Shown here: positions 24,307-32,121 of the stretch, in pieces
Layout of the letters: every line of letters begins with the position of its first letter
How positions within the stretch are numbered: position 1 is the stretch's first letter
From: Rhodospirillaceae bacterium
GTDB taxonomy: Bacteria; Pseudomonadota; Alphaproteobacteria; Rhodospirillales; UBA2165
Direction of reading: 5' to 3'
NCBI GenBank assembly: GCA_002723345.1
Contig: PBNV01000054.1
Location: 1-32,121 of the forward strand
DNA: 32,121 nucleotides
The notes under the pieces: model-generated
What the model was told of the DNA's origin: nothing
The model's database searches: none
Seen by the model: the letters and a program-made list of their open reading frames with translations, nothing else
Program-made: the position numbers and the translations under genes

Positions 24307-27023
24307 TGGCCGAGCCTTTCCATAATCGCCGGCACATGCACCTGGTCGGCTTTGTAATTGCCAGTCAACACGTACATTACGAGGTTAATGCCAAAACGGA
24401 ACGCCATCTCGCGCTGACGTTCCCCGCCCGGCACCACCGGGTAAAGCGGTTTACGTTCGTCATCCAACGCCCAGGCGGAGGCCCAGTCATGACCGCCCAC
24501 GATTACCGAGGAGACGCCATCATTGACCCGGGAGCCTTTGCGCGCCACCCAGAGGCGCCCCCCGGCCCAGCGACCGGGAAATTCCCGCAGCAAGTAGTAG
24601 GTTCGTGTAAGCACGTGATCCGATGGCACCGCCCGGAGCGGCGGCACATTGAGATGCTTGGCTATTTCCTCAAGCCGCTCTGTGCCAAAATTCGCGCCGC
24701 CCTGATCGCGGGTATCAAACAAGATCGTGCCGCCTGACTTCAGGTACGAATTCAGCTTTGCTGCCGTGTCCGGCCGGATGACAGGTGTATTATCGGTGAC
24801 GGGCCAATAGATGAGAGGGAAGTACGCGAGTTCCTGCGTGCCAGGATCTATGGCCACTGGCTCACCCATCTCCGCCGCCGTACGACTGTTGGCTATAAAG
24901 GCAAGCCCCGACAATCCCATACGGCTGGCGTTATCAACCGCCCTGATTCCCGTTTTTACATAAGCGATACGGACATCCAACGTGGGCGCAAAGTCTCTGA
25001 TGTCATGTCGCATCTCAGAAATGTTGCCCTGCACCACCGTTTGGGCAAACGTTGGGCCCGCCATGACCACGGCGAAAACCAGGGCCGCTATTCGGGCAAC
25101 ACCAAGAAAGCCTCGCAACGCCAAGCTTGCGACGATATCGGCGAGAAGCAAAACCAGCGCCGCAGACAGAAGCCAAGATCTGAGGTTGGTCTCCCGTGCC
25201 TCCTGATAACCGCCGGTTTCTATACCCGCGCCGAACGACCCGAGTGGTTTATATGTGGTCACGGACGGGGCCAAGTTGATTGCCAGGCCGGCCGTATCGT
25301 CACCATAAAATCCGGGCGGATGTTGCGGACCGGGTCGCATCTTTGTCGCGGCGTCAGCCTTAATGCCCAATGCGCCGTCTCCGGGGGCGCCAAGGAGCCC
25401 AAACCCATTCAGGGATTGGGCGGGCTCCAAAAGACGGTCATCGGTCGTCCCCGTCACGCCGCGGCTCAGCCGCACAAGGTTTTGTAGCATCCCCACAAAC
25501 AGCCCAGAGAGAGGCAAATTGGACCATGTGGGGTTTGCCGACGTATGAACGAAGACGAGCCAACCAGCGCCAAATTTCCGAGACGTAACCAAGGGCGTGC
25601 CGTCGGTTAGCCGCGCCCAGGTTTGTTTTGACAGCCCGATGGACGGCTGGGCCAGTACTTGGCGGCGAATGCGCACATCCTTGGGCACCGCGAGACCGGC
25701 GAAGGGACTGTTTTCATCAAACGCCGCCAACTGGGCCGGCGTCGTCCAAGACAACGCTCCACCCAACTCCCGATCATCCTTCCGCAATTTCACTGGCAGC
25801 AACGTGTCACGGTCAGCAGCCAATCGGGGGCCGGCGAAGCGGAGAACAATCCCCCCATTCTGCATCCACTGAACAAGCCGTGCCCGCTGACCACCTGAAA
25901 TTATTCCCGGATCAGCCAAAACCAGCATAGCAAGCTTCCTTTTCAAAAGTTCTGGAATATCGCCAGTCCTTACCTCGGTGAACGGATCTAAGGCGCGGGC
26001 CAGATAAAAATAATCATCCAACAGTGGCAAGTCGCCTTTTGGATCCGCGCTATTGACCAGGCCGACCGGGCGGCGGCGCCAGCGCTCGTCCACCAGGGCG
26101 GTCGCCCCCGCAGAGTTTTCATTCTCTATTTCCATATGCGTCACTTTGTTCCTGATCTCGACCGGCAGTTCGAGGGTCAGGCGGGCCGCTGTTTGGCCGG
26201 GCTCAAAGATCATGGCCTTGCGCGTGAGAACCGCGCCATCATCGCCGCCTCGCACGCGCACCATCATGGTGCGGCCGGACGCCGGATCAGCGCGGCGCGC
26301 TCTCAGCGTGAGCCCATTCCGATCGGACGTGGGCGGTAGTAGGAGACGGGGCAACCCGGCAGGGGCATCGGCCAAGACAGTCACTGTCCCCACCTTCTCT
26401 AGAGCCGCGGCAAAGGCCGCCGCAGTGCCATGATCAGCCCCATCGCTCAACCAGATGATCTGCGGGTCACCTTGTAAGGCGATCTCTTTAATTACGGATA
26501 AAGCCGCCTGTCGGTCAGTCGCCCAGGGCTTCGGCGTCATGGCCAGCAAAACTTCTCTCGCGGCCGCCGGCGCCATGACGGACTGTTGCGGTCTTTTGTC
26601 ACCTGATCCGCGAGGCGCCGTGGTGACAACAGCAACGGATCTGTTCCCGCGTTCCGCCTGGTCCAGCAAATTGCTGAACGTGGCCTGCCGCTGGGCCCAG
26701 TTTTTGGCCGCAGTCCATCCATCATCGACGATTAAAACGAGCGTCCCCTCCCCGTCCAGCCGGTTATCCGCATTCAGCATCGGATGGGCCGCGCCGAGGA
26801 TCAACAGCGTGACGAGCGCCAGCCGCAAAAGGGTAAGCCATAGCGGCGACTTGGCCGCGCTTTGCTCCGGATTGACCAGGGGTATGATTAGCTTGATGGC
26901 CGGGAACCGCACGCGGCGAGGGGCCGGCGGGATCACCCGTAACAGCCACCACAGCGCAGGCAACGCTACCAACCCGAGAAGCGCAAACGGGGCAATAAAG
27001 GAGAAGGCGCCGAGGGTAAGCAT
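24303..27023 (-). CDS. BatA-N / DUF4159 membrane protein
   Basis: 906 residues. The N-terminal aerotolerance-type (BatA) segment has two hydrophobic stretches (about 5-28 and 62-80) around RVRFPAIKLIIPL. A VWA-like domain follows, in which the metal motif is degraded (VDDGWTA at 99-105 where DxSxS is expected), then a long mixed region, two helices at about 630-675, and a C-terminal DUF4159 domain (about 690-900) starting FAPTLDVRIAYV and containing GGTILFDTRDQGG. It is a predicted envelope component of the MoxR/VWA operon. It follows the DUF58 gene after six bases and overlaps the next by ATGA. The biochemical role is unknown. Confidence 0.85.
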   Translation of the reverse strand: MLTLGAFSFIAPFALLGLVALPALWWLLRVIPPAPRRVRFPAIKLIIPLVNPEQSAAKSPLWLTLLRLALVTLLILGAAHPMLNADNRLDGEGTLVLIVDDGWTAAKNWAQRQATFSNLLDQAERGNRSVAVVTTAPRGSGDKRPQQSVMAPAAAREVLLAMTPKPWATDRQAALSVIKEIALQGDPQIIWLSDGADHGTAAAFAAALEKVGTVTVLADAPAGLPRLLLPPTSDRNGLTLRARRADPASGRTMMVRVRGGDDGAVLTRKAMIFEPGQTAARLTLELPVEIRNKVTHMEIENENSAGATALVDERWRRRPVGLVNSADPKGDLPLLDDYFYLARALDPFTEVRTGDIPELLKRKLAMLVLADPGIISGGQRARLVQWMQNGGIVLRFAGPRLAADRDTLLPVKLRKDDRELGGALSWTTPAQLAAFDENSPFAGLAVPKDVRIRRQVLAQPSIGLSKQTWARLTDGTPLVTSRKFGAGWLVFVHTSANPTWSNLPLSGLFVGMLQNLVRLSRGVTGTTDDRLLEPAQSLNGFGLLGAPGDGALGIKADAATKMRPGPQHPPGFYGDDTAGLAINLAPSVTTYKPLGSFGAGIETGGYQEARETNLRSWLLSAALVLLLADIVASLALRGFLGVARIAALVFAVVMAGPTFAQTVVQGNISEMRHDIRDFAPTLDVRIAYVKTGIRAVDNASRMGLSGLAFIANSRTAAEMGEPVAIDPGTQELAYFPLIYWPVTDNTPVIRPDTAAKLNSYLKSGGTILFDTRDQGGANFGTERLEEIAKHLNVPPLRAVPSDHVLTRTYYLLREFPGRWAGGRLWVARKGSRVNDGVSSVIVGGHDWASAWALDDERKPLYPVVPGGERQREMAFRFGINLVMYVLTGNYKADQVHVPAIMERLGQ

Positions 27024-27029
27024 GGCGGA

Positions 27030-27962
27030 TCAGGCTCCTACCCCGATCGCCGCACCTACATCTTGAGGACCTGCTAGGGAGGTGTACAGACTGAGCAATG
27101 CTGACTCGGGAGAGTTGCTAGTGACGTGGAAACCGCAACTCCACCCGGCACACCGTGCAATGTCGAGGAGCCCCGCTTGATGTGATTTAAGCATCGCGCA
27201 GTAAGTGTCCCGAACGCCCTCAACCCGGCCAATTAAGGCCGCTCCCTCATTTTCCATACCTTCAAACTCTGTCCGCCCACGGAACGGCAAATCTTGCTCC
27301 GCCGGATCTAATATTTGCAGAACATGGCCATGGACGCCCCGGCCGGCAAACACGCCAATGGCGCGATTGAGATCTTCCAACGGTTCCAAGAAGTCGCTCA
27401 GGAGCACAAGACGGCCGTATTTGGGAATATCTTCGTGAGGCGGCAAACTATCAGATACATCCATCCGCGCCGGGTCCAGCCGATCCGACAAGGCTGCCGC
27501 CAATAAATTAATCGCCGCTTTCCCCTGAGTCGGCCTCGCCTGTCGACCCAACGGCGCGATCTGCTCGCCTCCCTTTACCAACAGGGACCCGAGCGCCAGC
27601 GTAAGCAAGTCGGCCCGCTCCCGCTTTTCTGGCAGATCGCGCTCCGATTTATACTGCATGGATGGTGAAGCGTCACTCCAGAGCCAGACACTCTGCGCGG
27701 CTTCCCATTCATTTTCCCTAACATAAAGCGCGTCGGACCGCGCTGAACGGCGCCAATCAACATGATGGGTGGGGTCCTCAGCCTCATGAGCACGGTACTG
27801 CCAAAAACTCTCCCCTTGGCCAGCACGCCGGCGCCCGTGCACCCCCTGGGCCACTGTCGCCGCGACCCGGTCCGCCGCCACCAAAAGGGATGGTAAATTG
27901 CCGGCTAGTGCATCCGCCTGACCTTGGAAGCGGGACATGTAATTTGAATGTTTTGCAGTCAT
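27030..27962 (-). CDS. DUF58 protein with VWA metal site
   Basis: A 310-residue soluble protein. The DUF58 core is seen as FWQYRAHEAEDPTHHVDWRR (53-72) and SARSDALYVRENE. Inside it WLWSDASPSM (94-102) carries a complete DxSxS site: Asp97, Ser99, Ser101. DUF58 proteins are regularly encoded directly after MoxR ATPases and are thought to be their VWA partners. Here 27 bases separate the two. ATG at 27962 with AAGG upstream. It gives a working MIDAS to a system whose large membrane partner has lost it. Confidence 0.88.
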   Translation of the reverse strand: MTAKHSNYMSRFQGQADALAGNLPSLLVAADRVAATVAQGVHGRRRAGQGESFWQYRAHEAEDPTHHVDWRRSARSDALYVRENEWEAAQSVWLWSDASPSMQYKSERDLPEKRERADLLTLALGSLLVKGGEQIAPLGRQARPTQGKAAINLLAAALSDRLDPARMDVSDSLPPHEDIPKYGRLVLLSDFLEPLEDLNRAIGVFAGRGVHGHVLQILDPAEQDLPFRGRTEFEGMENEGAALIGRVEGVRDTYCAMLKSHQAGLLDIARCAGWSCGFHVTSNSPESALLSLYTSLAGPQDVGAAIGVGA

Positions 27963-27989
27963 AGCAATTTCATGGACCTTCCAGCGGGC

Positions 27990-29030
27990 CTAGCCGATTC
28001 GAGCAGCCATCAAATCAATGATATTTGCCATAGTGACGCCCTCGGCGCGCGCGGCAAAATTCAGGGCCATTCGGTGACGAAGAATGGGCGGCGCCAGGGC
28101 AATGACATCATCCACCGACGGCGCCAATCGGCCGTCGATCACAGCGCGGGCGCGGACAGCAAGCATGAGCGCCTGGCTGGCGCGCGGACCTGGACCCCAG
28201 GCCAGCTGGTCATTTACCTCCGGCACCTTGCTCGCGCCAGGGCGCCCGGATCGGACCAATTCCAGAATGGCGTTAATCACGCTCTTGCCGACCGGAACAT
28301 AGCGTATGGCGCGCTGCGCCGATTTCAAATCATCTGCGGACATAATCCGCTCGGGCGACTGTTCGTCCGCGCCTGTGGTTTCTGTTAGAATTTCTCGTTC
28401 CGCCTCCAACGGTGGATATTCTATATTTATTTGCATGAGAAAGCGGTCAAGCTGTGCCTCCGGCAACGGGTAGGTACCCTCCTGCTCGAGCGGATTTTGC
28501 GTTGCCAAGACATGGAACGGGCTCGGCAGGCTATGATACCGACCAGCTATCGAGACGCGGCTTTCCTGCATCGCCTGGAGAAGGGCCGATTGGGTTCTTG
28601 GACTCGCGCGGTTAATTTCATCGGCCATCAGCAACTGGCAAAAAACCGGGCCTTCAATGAACCGAAAGGACCTCTTGCCATTGTCCGACTCTTCCAAAAC
28701 TTCCGAGCCTAAAATATCAGCAGGCATCAGATCGGGCGTAAACTGGACGCGCCGTTCCTCCAGGCCTATTACTTTACCCAGCGATTCCACCAATTTTGTT
28801 TTGCCCAGGCCGGGTACACCGATGAGCAAGACGTGACCCCCGGCAAGTAGCGTGATAAGAGTCTCTTCGATGACGCTATCTTGGCCAAAAATGATCCGGC
28901 TAATGGCGCCTTTGGCGTCCGAAATCTGGTCACTCACCGTTTCCAGTTGGGTTACTAGTTTAGACCCATCTTGTTTGGTGGTGACCTCGGCTGTAACAGG
29001 TGATTGATTTTCGAGAGCAGGTTCGGTCAA
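27990..29030 (-). CDS. MoxR-family AAA+ ATPase
   Basis: 346 residues: Walker A GVPGLGKT (71-78), Walker B LLMADEIN (133-140), sensor 1 ATQNP (176-180) and the helical lid ending in a DRFLMQI block. MoxR ATPases act as chaperones that mature or remodel partner complexes together with VWA proteins. The start is TTG at 29030-29028; AGGGGAG seven bases upstream supports it, since the nearby ATG at 29037 is in another frame. It is the first gene of the operon and divergent from the DUF1285 gene, with starts only 45 bases apart, so the promoters overlap. Confidence 0.93.
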   Translation of the reverse strand: MTEPALENQSPVTAEVTTKQDGSKLVTQLETVSDQISDAKGAISRIIFGQDSVIEETLITLLAGGHVLLIGVPGLGKTKLVESLGKVIGLEERRVQFTPDLMPADILGSEVLEESDNGKRSFRFIEGPVFCQLLMADEINRASPRTQSALLQAMQESRVSIAGRYHSLPSPFHVLATQNPLEQEGTYPLPEAQLDRFLMQINIEYPPLEAEREILTETTGADEQSPERIMSADDLKSAQRAIRYVPVGKSVINAILELVRSGRPGASKVPEVNDQLAWGPGPRASQALMLAVRARAVIDGRLAPSVDDVIALAPPILRHRMALNFAARAEGVTMANIIDLMAARIG

Positions 29031-29075
29031 AATTCATCTCCCCTGGTAGTAGGTAGGTTCAGGTATTTATCCGTC

Positions 29076-29705
29076 ATGAGCATCTCTTCAAAAGACAACG
29101 CACCCAGGGATATTACGTCCTTCTTTGGTGCAGGAAAAACAGAGAATTATGACAATTCTGCGGATCCCATATCTGTGACGCGTCCACATGAAATACGCGA
29201 CGATAACGGGCGCTTTCTGTGCGGCGATCTTAACATCCACATCGACCGGGAAGGTACTTGGTTCTATCTCGGCACACCCATTGGCCGCAAAGAACTTGTT
29301 AAGCTGTTTTCTACCGTCATCCACAGGGATCGCGATGGTGCCTACTGGCTGATCACACCAGCGGAAAAGGGCAGAATTCGCGTGGAAGACGCGCCATTCA
29401 TGGCAGTGGAAATGACCGTCAGCGATGAAGGGCCGGCACAAAATCTGGCGTTCCGAACGAATGTTGACGACATTGTGATGGCGGGCCCCGCCCACCCGAT
29501 TAGAATTGCAGAAGACTCCCGGACAGGAGAACCCGCACCATACATCCTGGTGCGAGACACGCTGGAGGCCAAACTAACCAGAAGTGTTTTTTATCATTTG
29601 GTTGACCTCGGTGTGGAACACGATACTCCAAACGGAAAGAGGTTCGGCGTGTGGAGCGACGGTACTTTTTTTGAACTTGGAAATTTGGAGGGTGTCGCCG
29701 TATGA
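29076..29705 (+). CDS. DUF1285 protein
   Basis: 209 residues from the ATG at 29076. Family DUF1285: the block DGRFLC-like NGRFLCGDLNIHIDREGTWFY, then GTPIGRKELVKLFSTVI and RDRDGAYWLITPAEKGRI. Mostly beta, no membrane segment or signal, so cytosolic. The function is unknown. The frame stays open upstream to 29004, across the moxR start, but the family begins near MSISSKDN. The stop overlaps the next gene by ATGA, and the pairing with a CoA pyrophosphatase gene is seen in other alphaproteobacteria. Confidence 0.82.
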   Translation: MSISSKDNAPRDITSFFGAGKTENYDNSADPISVTRPHEIRDDNGRFLCGDLNIHIDREGTWFYLGTPIGRKELVKLFSTVIHRDRDGAYWLITPAEKGRIRVEDAPFMAVEMTVSDEGPAQNLAFRTNVDDIVMAGPAHPIRIAEDSRTGEPAPYILVRDTLEAKLTRSVFYHLVDLGVEHDTPNGKRFGVWSDGTFFELGNLEGVAV

Positions 29706-30373
29706 CTTGGTCCAAAGAGAACGTGCTGGAACAGCTCGCCGCCTACCCTGCTGGAGAGGGGCGGCGCTCCAATGAGGATGCTGAGATCGACGAGCTGGAT
29801 AATGATCAGCGCAATCCTTTTGTTCGCGGCGACAAACCCCTGCGGTCCGCCGCCGTGCTCGTGCCATTAGTCAATCGGCAAGAAGAGGTTACGGTTCTCC
29901 TGACCCGACGGTCAGAACAACTAAGCAAACATGCAGGGCAAATAAGCTTTCCAGGAGGCCGGGTCGATGACACCGATAAGGGGCCAACTCACACGGCTTT
30001 GCGGGAAACGGAGGAAGAGATTGGTATCGAGCGCCACCAGATCGATATCGTTGGCCAGCTTGACGACTATATCGTTGGTACTGGCTACCTGGTGAGTCCG
30101 ATTGTGGGATTTATAGACCCCCCCTTCACGGTCGTCCCGCAAGAAGAGGAGGTCGCAGAGATCTTCGAAGCACCCCTCTCGTATGTCACCCATCCCGAAA
30201 ATTTTGAACGCTACACCCGGCAGTTTGACCACGGTCGACGTAGCTTTTTTGCGGTACAATGGAATGAATATTTTATCTGGGGCGCCACGGCGGGAATGCT
30301 ACGGGACCTATCCCAACGGCTGTGGAACGGCCATAATACCGATTTGCCGGCCAGCCGGAGGGCCAGGCGATGA
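29702..30373 (+). CDS. CoA pyrophosphatase (Nudix hydrolase)
   Basis: 223 residues. It is expected to hydrolyse CoA and its oxidised or acyl forms to phosphopantetheine compounds and 3',5'-ADP. The UPF0035 signature LLTRRSEQLSKHAGQISFPGG (66-86, read with its gaps) marks the CoA class; the Nudix box follows, with the catalytic REtEEEIG at 101-108. The first acidic residue of the box is Asp rather than Glu, as is common in this class. Start ATG 29702, coupled to DUF1285 by ATGA. Confidence 0.9.
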   Translation: MTWSKENVLEQLAAYPAGEGRRSNEDAEIDELDNDQRNPFVRGDKPLRSAAVLVPLVNRQEEVTVLLTRRSEQLSKHAGQISFPGGRVDDTDKGPTHTALRETEEEIGIERHQIDIVGQLDDYIVGTGYLVSPIVGFIDPPFTVVPQEEEVAEIFEAPLSYVTHPENFERYTRQFDHGRRSFFAVQWNEYFIWGATAGMLRDLSQRLWNGHNTDLPASRRARR

Positions 30374-30385
30374 GAAGAGAGTGAA

Positions 30386-30646
30386 ATGAGAATATTTATC
30401 CAAATTATACTGCCCCTTATCACCCCAATTATTATTTACTCACTGTGGGCATATTGGTCCGCAAAGCGCCATGGAAAAAGCATCGCCAATTGGGAAGAAG
30501 GCCAGTGGTTCTGGGTCATCATGATAGGTGTTTTTCTCTCTATCGCATCCCTCGTCTATTTCGCGACGGGCGGCGCTGCCACGGATGCAAAATACCAGTC
30601 TCCGCGCTTGGAAAATGGACGCGTCGTCCCTGGTCAGCATAACTAG
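30386..30646 (+). CDS. Small two-helix membrane protein (DUF6111-like)
   Basis: 86 residues with two transmembrane segments (about 4-24 and 41-61), joined by a short loop with the EEGQWFWVIM entry into helix 2, and a conserved-looking end, PRLENGRVVPG. This layout and end match DUF6111, a small alphaproteobacterial family often next to CoA pyrophosphatase and CCA-transferase genes. The function is unknown. AGAGAG precedes the ATG; the spacing to both neighbours (12 and 14 bases) suggests one operon. Confidence 0.75.
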   Translation: MRIFIQIILPLITPIIIYSLWAYWSAKRHGKSIANWEEGQWFWVIMIGVFLSIASLVYFATGGAATDAKYQSPRLENGRVVPGQHN

Positions 30647-30660
30647 GCCGACTTCTTCTG

Positions 30661-31971
30661 GTGACGAGACAGAACGACAGCATCGTTGAGTGGCCCGGGG
30701 GAGTGGAAGCAAAAATCGTTATAGACGACTGGATGACCAACCCAGATATTCGTGCCGTCATCGACGCAATTGAGGGGGGCGGCGCAGCAATCCGCTTTGT
30801 CGGAGGCTGCGTCCGGGACGCCCTTCTGCAGAATAAGATCAAAGATGTCGATCTTGCCACGACGGAACGCCCAGAACGCATAATAAAGCTTTTGGAGAAC
30901 GCAGGTTTAGAAGCCATCCCGACGGGTATCGAACATGGCACTGTAACGGCGATTTCCGGCACACGAACCTATGAGATTACGACACTCAGGCGGGACGTAA
31001 AACCTGATGGCCGTCACTCTGAAGTCGACTTTACTGACGACTGGGAGGAGGATGCCGGACGCCGAGATTTCACCTTTAACACCATGAGTGTCTCTCCAGA
31101 CGGCACAATATACGACTACTTCAACGGCCTTCAGGACCTCACCAAGCGGCGCATCCAATTTGTCGGTGATGCGGAGAAACGTGTCCAGGAAGATCATCTC
31201 CGTATTCTCCGGTATTTTCGCTTTATCGCCGTTCTTGGCATGCGTATCGACGACCAATATTCCTATCAGAAATGTATCCAGCATGCGCCCCTGCTCGCCG
31301 AATTATCTGGCGAACGCGTTCGCGACGAGCTTTTCAAAATGCTCTTGTCAGAAAATAAATGTGATGCCATCGGCGTCATGATTTCGAGCGGCGTCGCCAA
31401 CCATTTTCTGCCGGAGGCAACATCAACCAACCGTTTAAATCGGCTCATGTGGCTGGAGACGTCAGCGATTAAGGCTGGCTCGGTGAGCATCGACCCGGTC
31501 CGCCGCTTGGCAAGCATTGTGGAGACGGATGCAACAGGAGCGCGTAAAATAGCCGAGCGCCTTCGTATGTCCAATGCCCAGCGCGATCATTTAATCACAT
31601 TGGTTGACCCCCCCTGGCAGGCCACCCGGGAAATTCTGGACGACGACCTCCGCACTCTCCTCTATCGAATGGAACCGGCCAGGGTCATTGATCTGTGCTT
31701 GTTGGAATGGGCGAGCGCTCTGACCAAAATGCCGCGCCTGCCCCGGGAACATTCTCGGGCCTGGCTGCGCATCATCGATACCGCCGACACTTGGGTTGCC
31801 GTGGATTTCCCCTTAAGCGGCCGGGACGCCCGTGATCTCGGGCTGGCAGAGGGCCCGCAAATTGCCGAGGTGCTCAAACATGTTGAGAATTGGTGGACTT
31901 CGGGCGGCTGCCGGGCCGACCGCGACGCCTGCCTGCGCAGGCTACAAAAGGTGGCGGAAGCCCCCCAGTAA
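30661..31971 (+). CDS. CCA tRNA nucleotidyltransferase / poly(A) polymerase-family enzyme
   Basis: 436 residues. It adds or repairs the CCA end of tRNAs. The nucleotidyltransferase head has VGGCVRD (47-53), the metal-binding DVD (62-64) and RRDFTFN (134-140), and the RNA-binding neck follows with EDHLRILRYFRF. The length and head motifs fit the alphaproteobacterial CCA enzyme; the related poly(A) polymerase (PcnB) cannot be excluded from sequence alone. The start is GTG at 30661, 14 bases after the DUF6111-like gene. The residues before about 24 are poorly conserved, so a later start is possible. Confidence 0.9.
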   Translation: MTRQNDSIVEWPGGVEAKIVIDDWMTNPDIRAVIDAIEGGGAAIRFVGGCVRDALLQNKIKDVDLATTERPERIIKLLENAGLEAIPTGIEHGTVTAISGTRTYEITTLRRDVKPDGRHSEVDFTDDWEEDAGRRDFTFNTMSVSPDGTIYDYFNGLQDLTKRRIQFVGDAEKRVQEDHLRILRYFRFIAVLGMRIDDQYSYQKCIQHAPLLAELSGERVRDELFKMLLSENKCDAIGVMISSGVANHFLPEATSTNRLNRLMWLETSAIKAGSVSIDPVRRLASIVETDATGARKIAERLRMSNAQRDHLITLVDPPWQATREILDDDLRTLLYRMEPARVIDLCLLEWASALTKMPRLPREHSRAWLRIIDTADTWVAVDFPLSGRDARDLGLAEGPQIAEVLKHVENWWTSGGCRADRDACLRRLQKVAEAPQ

Positions 31972-32051
31972 ACCATCGACCATCATGGCCGCTCGTCCCC
32001 GAATACGGTTGGGAACGGGCGCCTGTGATCAACACATGAGACGGACATGAG

Positions 32052-32121
32052 ATGGTTGAAGGGGATGCAATTGCAAGGCAGGATGAAATCGGGCACGATC
32101 TGCCTGGAAGCACCGTGAAAC
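32052..32121 (+). CDS. Possible start of the next gene (truncated by the window)
   Basis: From the ATG at 32052 a frame (MVEGDAIARQDE...) stays open to the window end, 23 codons. GAG triplets precede it but no strong ribosome binding site. It is too short to identify. It is on the same strand and 80 bases after the CCA enzyme. Confidence 0.35.
   Translation, partial: MVEGDAIARQDEIGHDLPGSTVK

Overview
The window looks like a chromosomal segment of an alphaproteobacterium of medium G+C. A Rhodospirillales-type or related marine lineage is my guess; no rRNA is present to confirm it. The grounds are a division and cell-wall (dcw) cluster with a meso-diaminopimelate-type MurE, a MoxR/DUF58/DUF4159 operon, a DUF1285 / CoA pyrophosphatase / DUF6111 / CCA-transferase operon of the kind seen in alphaproteobacteria, and dense ATGA-type gene overlaps with frequent GTG and TTG starts. 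I see no phage, transposon, CRISPR array, rRNA or tRNA gene.

Layout. Positions 1-5390 (minus strand) hold the dcw operon mraZ-rsmH-ftsL-ftsI-murE-murF, the last cut by the window edge. Upstream of mraZ is a striking array of TGGG motifs at exact 10-bp spacing, which I read as the MraZ operator, followed by a possible small structured RNA pointing the other way. Positions 6059-6994 hold a lone UDP-xylose synthase-type gene. Positions 7488-9055 hold a two-gene ABC-2 exporter, then a SYLF-domain lipoprotein. A 1.1-kb stretch without a convincing gene precedes nadE and cysS. cysS converges on an MFS transporter, which is divergent from a mandelate-racemase-type enolase-superfamily gene. About 0.8 kb of degenerate-looking DNA follows, then cimA (citramalate synthase, isoleucine pathway) and a TrmJ-like tRNA methyltransferase, convergent with rnhA. 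Next come a tandem CDGSH iron-sulfur protein, a lipoprotein of unknown function and an orphan gcvH.

Positions 22222-29030 (minus strand) hold a four-gene operon: MoxR ATPase, DUF58 protein, a 906-residue BatA-N/DUF4159 membrane protein and a 694-residue membrane protein with a VWA-like metal site. This resembles a chaperone plus von Willebrand A system acting at the membrane, of unknown target. Divergent from it (29076-31971) are DUF1285, the CoA pyrophosphatase, a DUF6111 membrane protein and the CCA-adding enzyme, with a possible further gene running off the right end.

No wholly new system stands out. The points most worth a second look are the seven-unit MraZ-box array, cysS whose conserved N-terminus lies upstream of any usable start codon and in frame with nadE, the interrupted reading frame opposite gcvH, the degenerate region and structured leader before cimA, and the MoxR/VWA operon.
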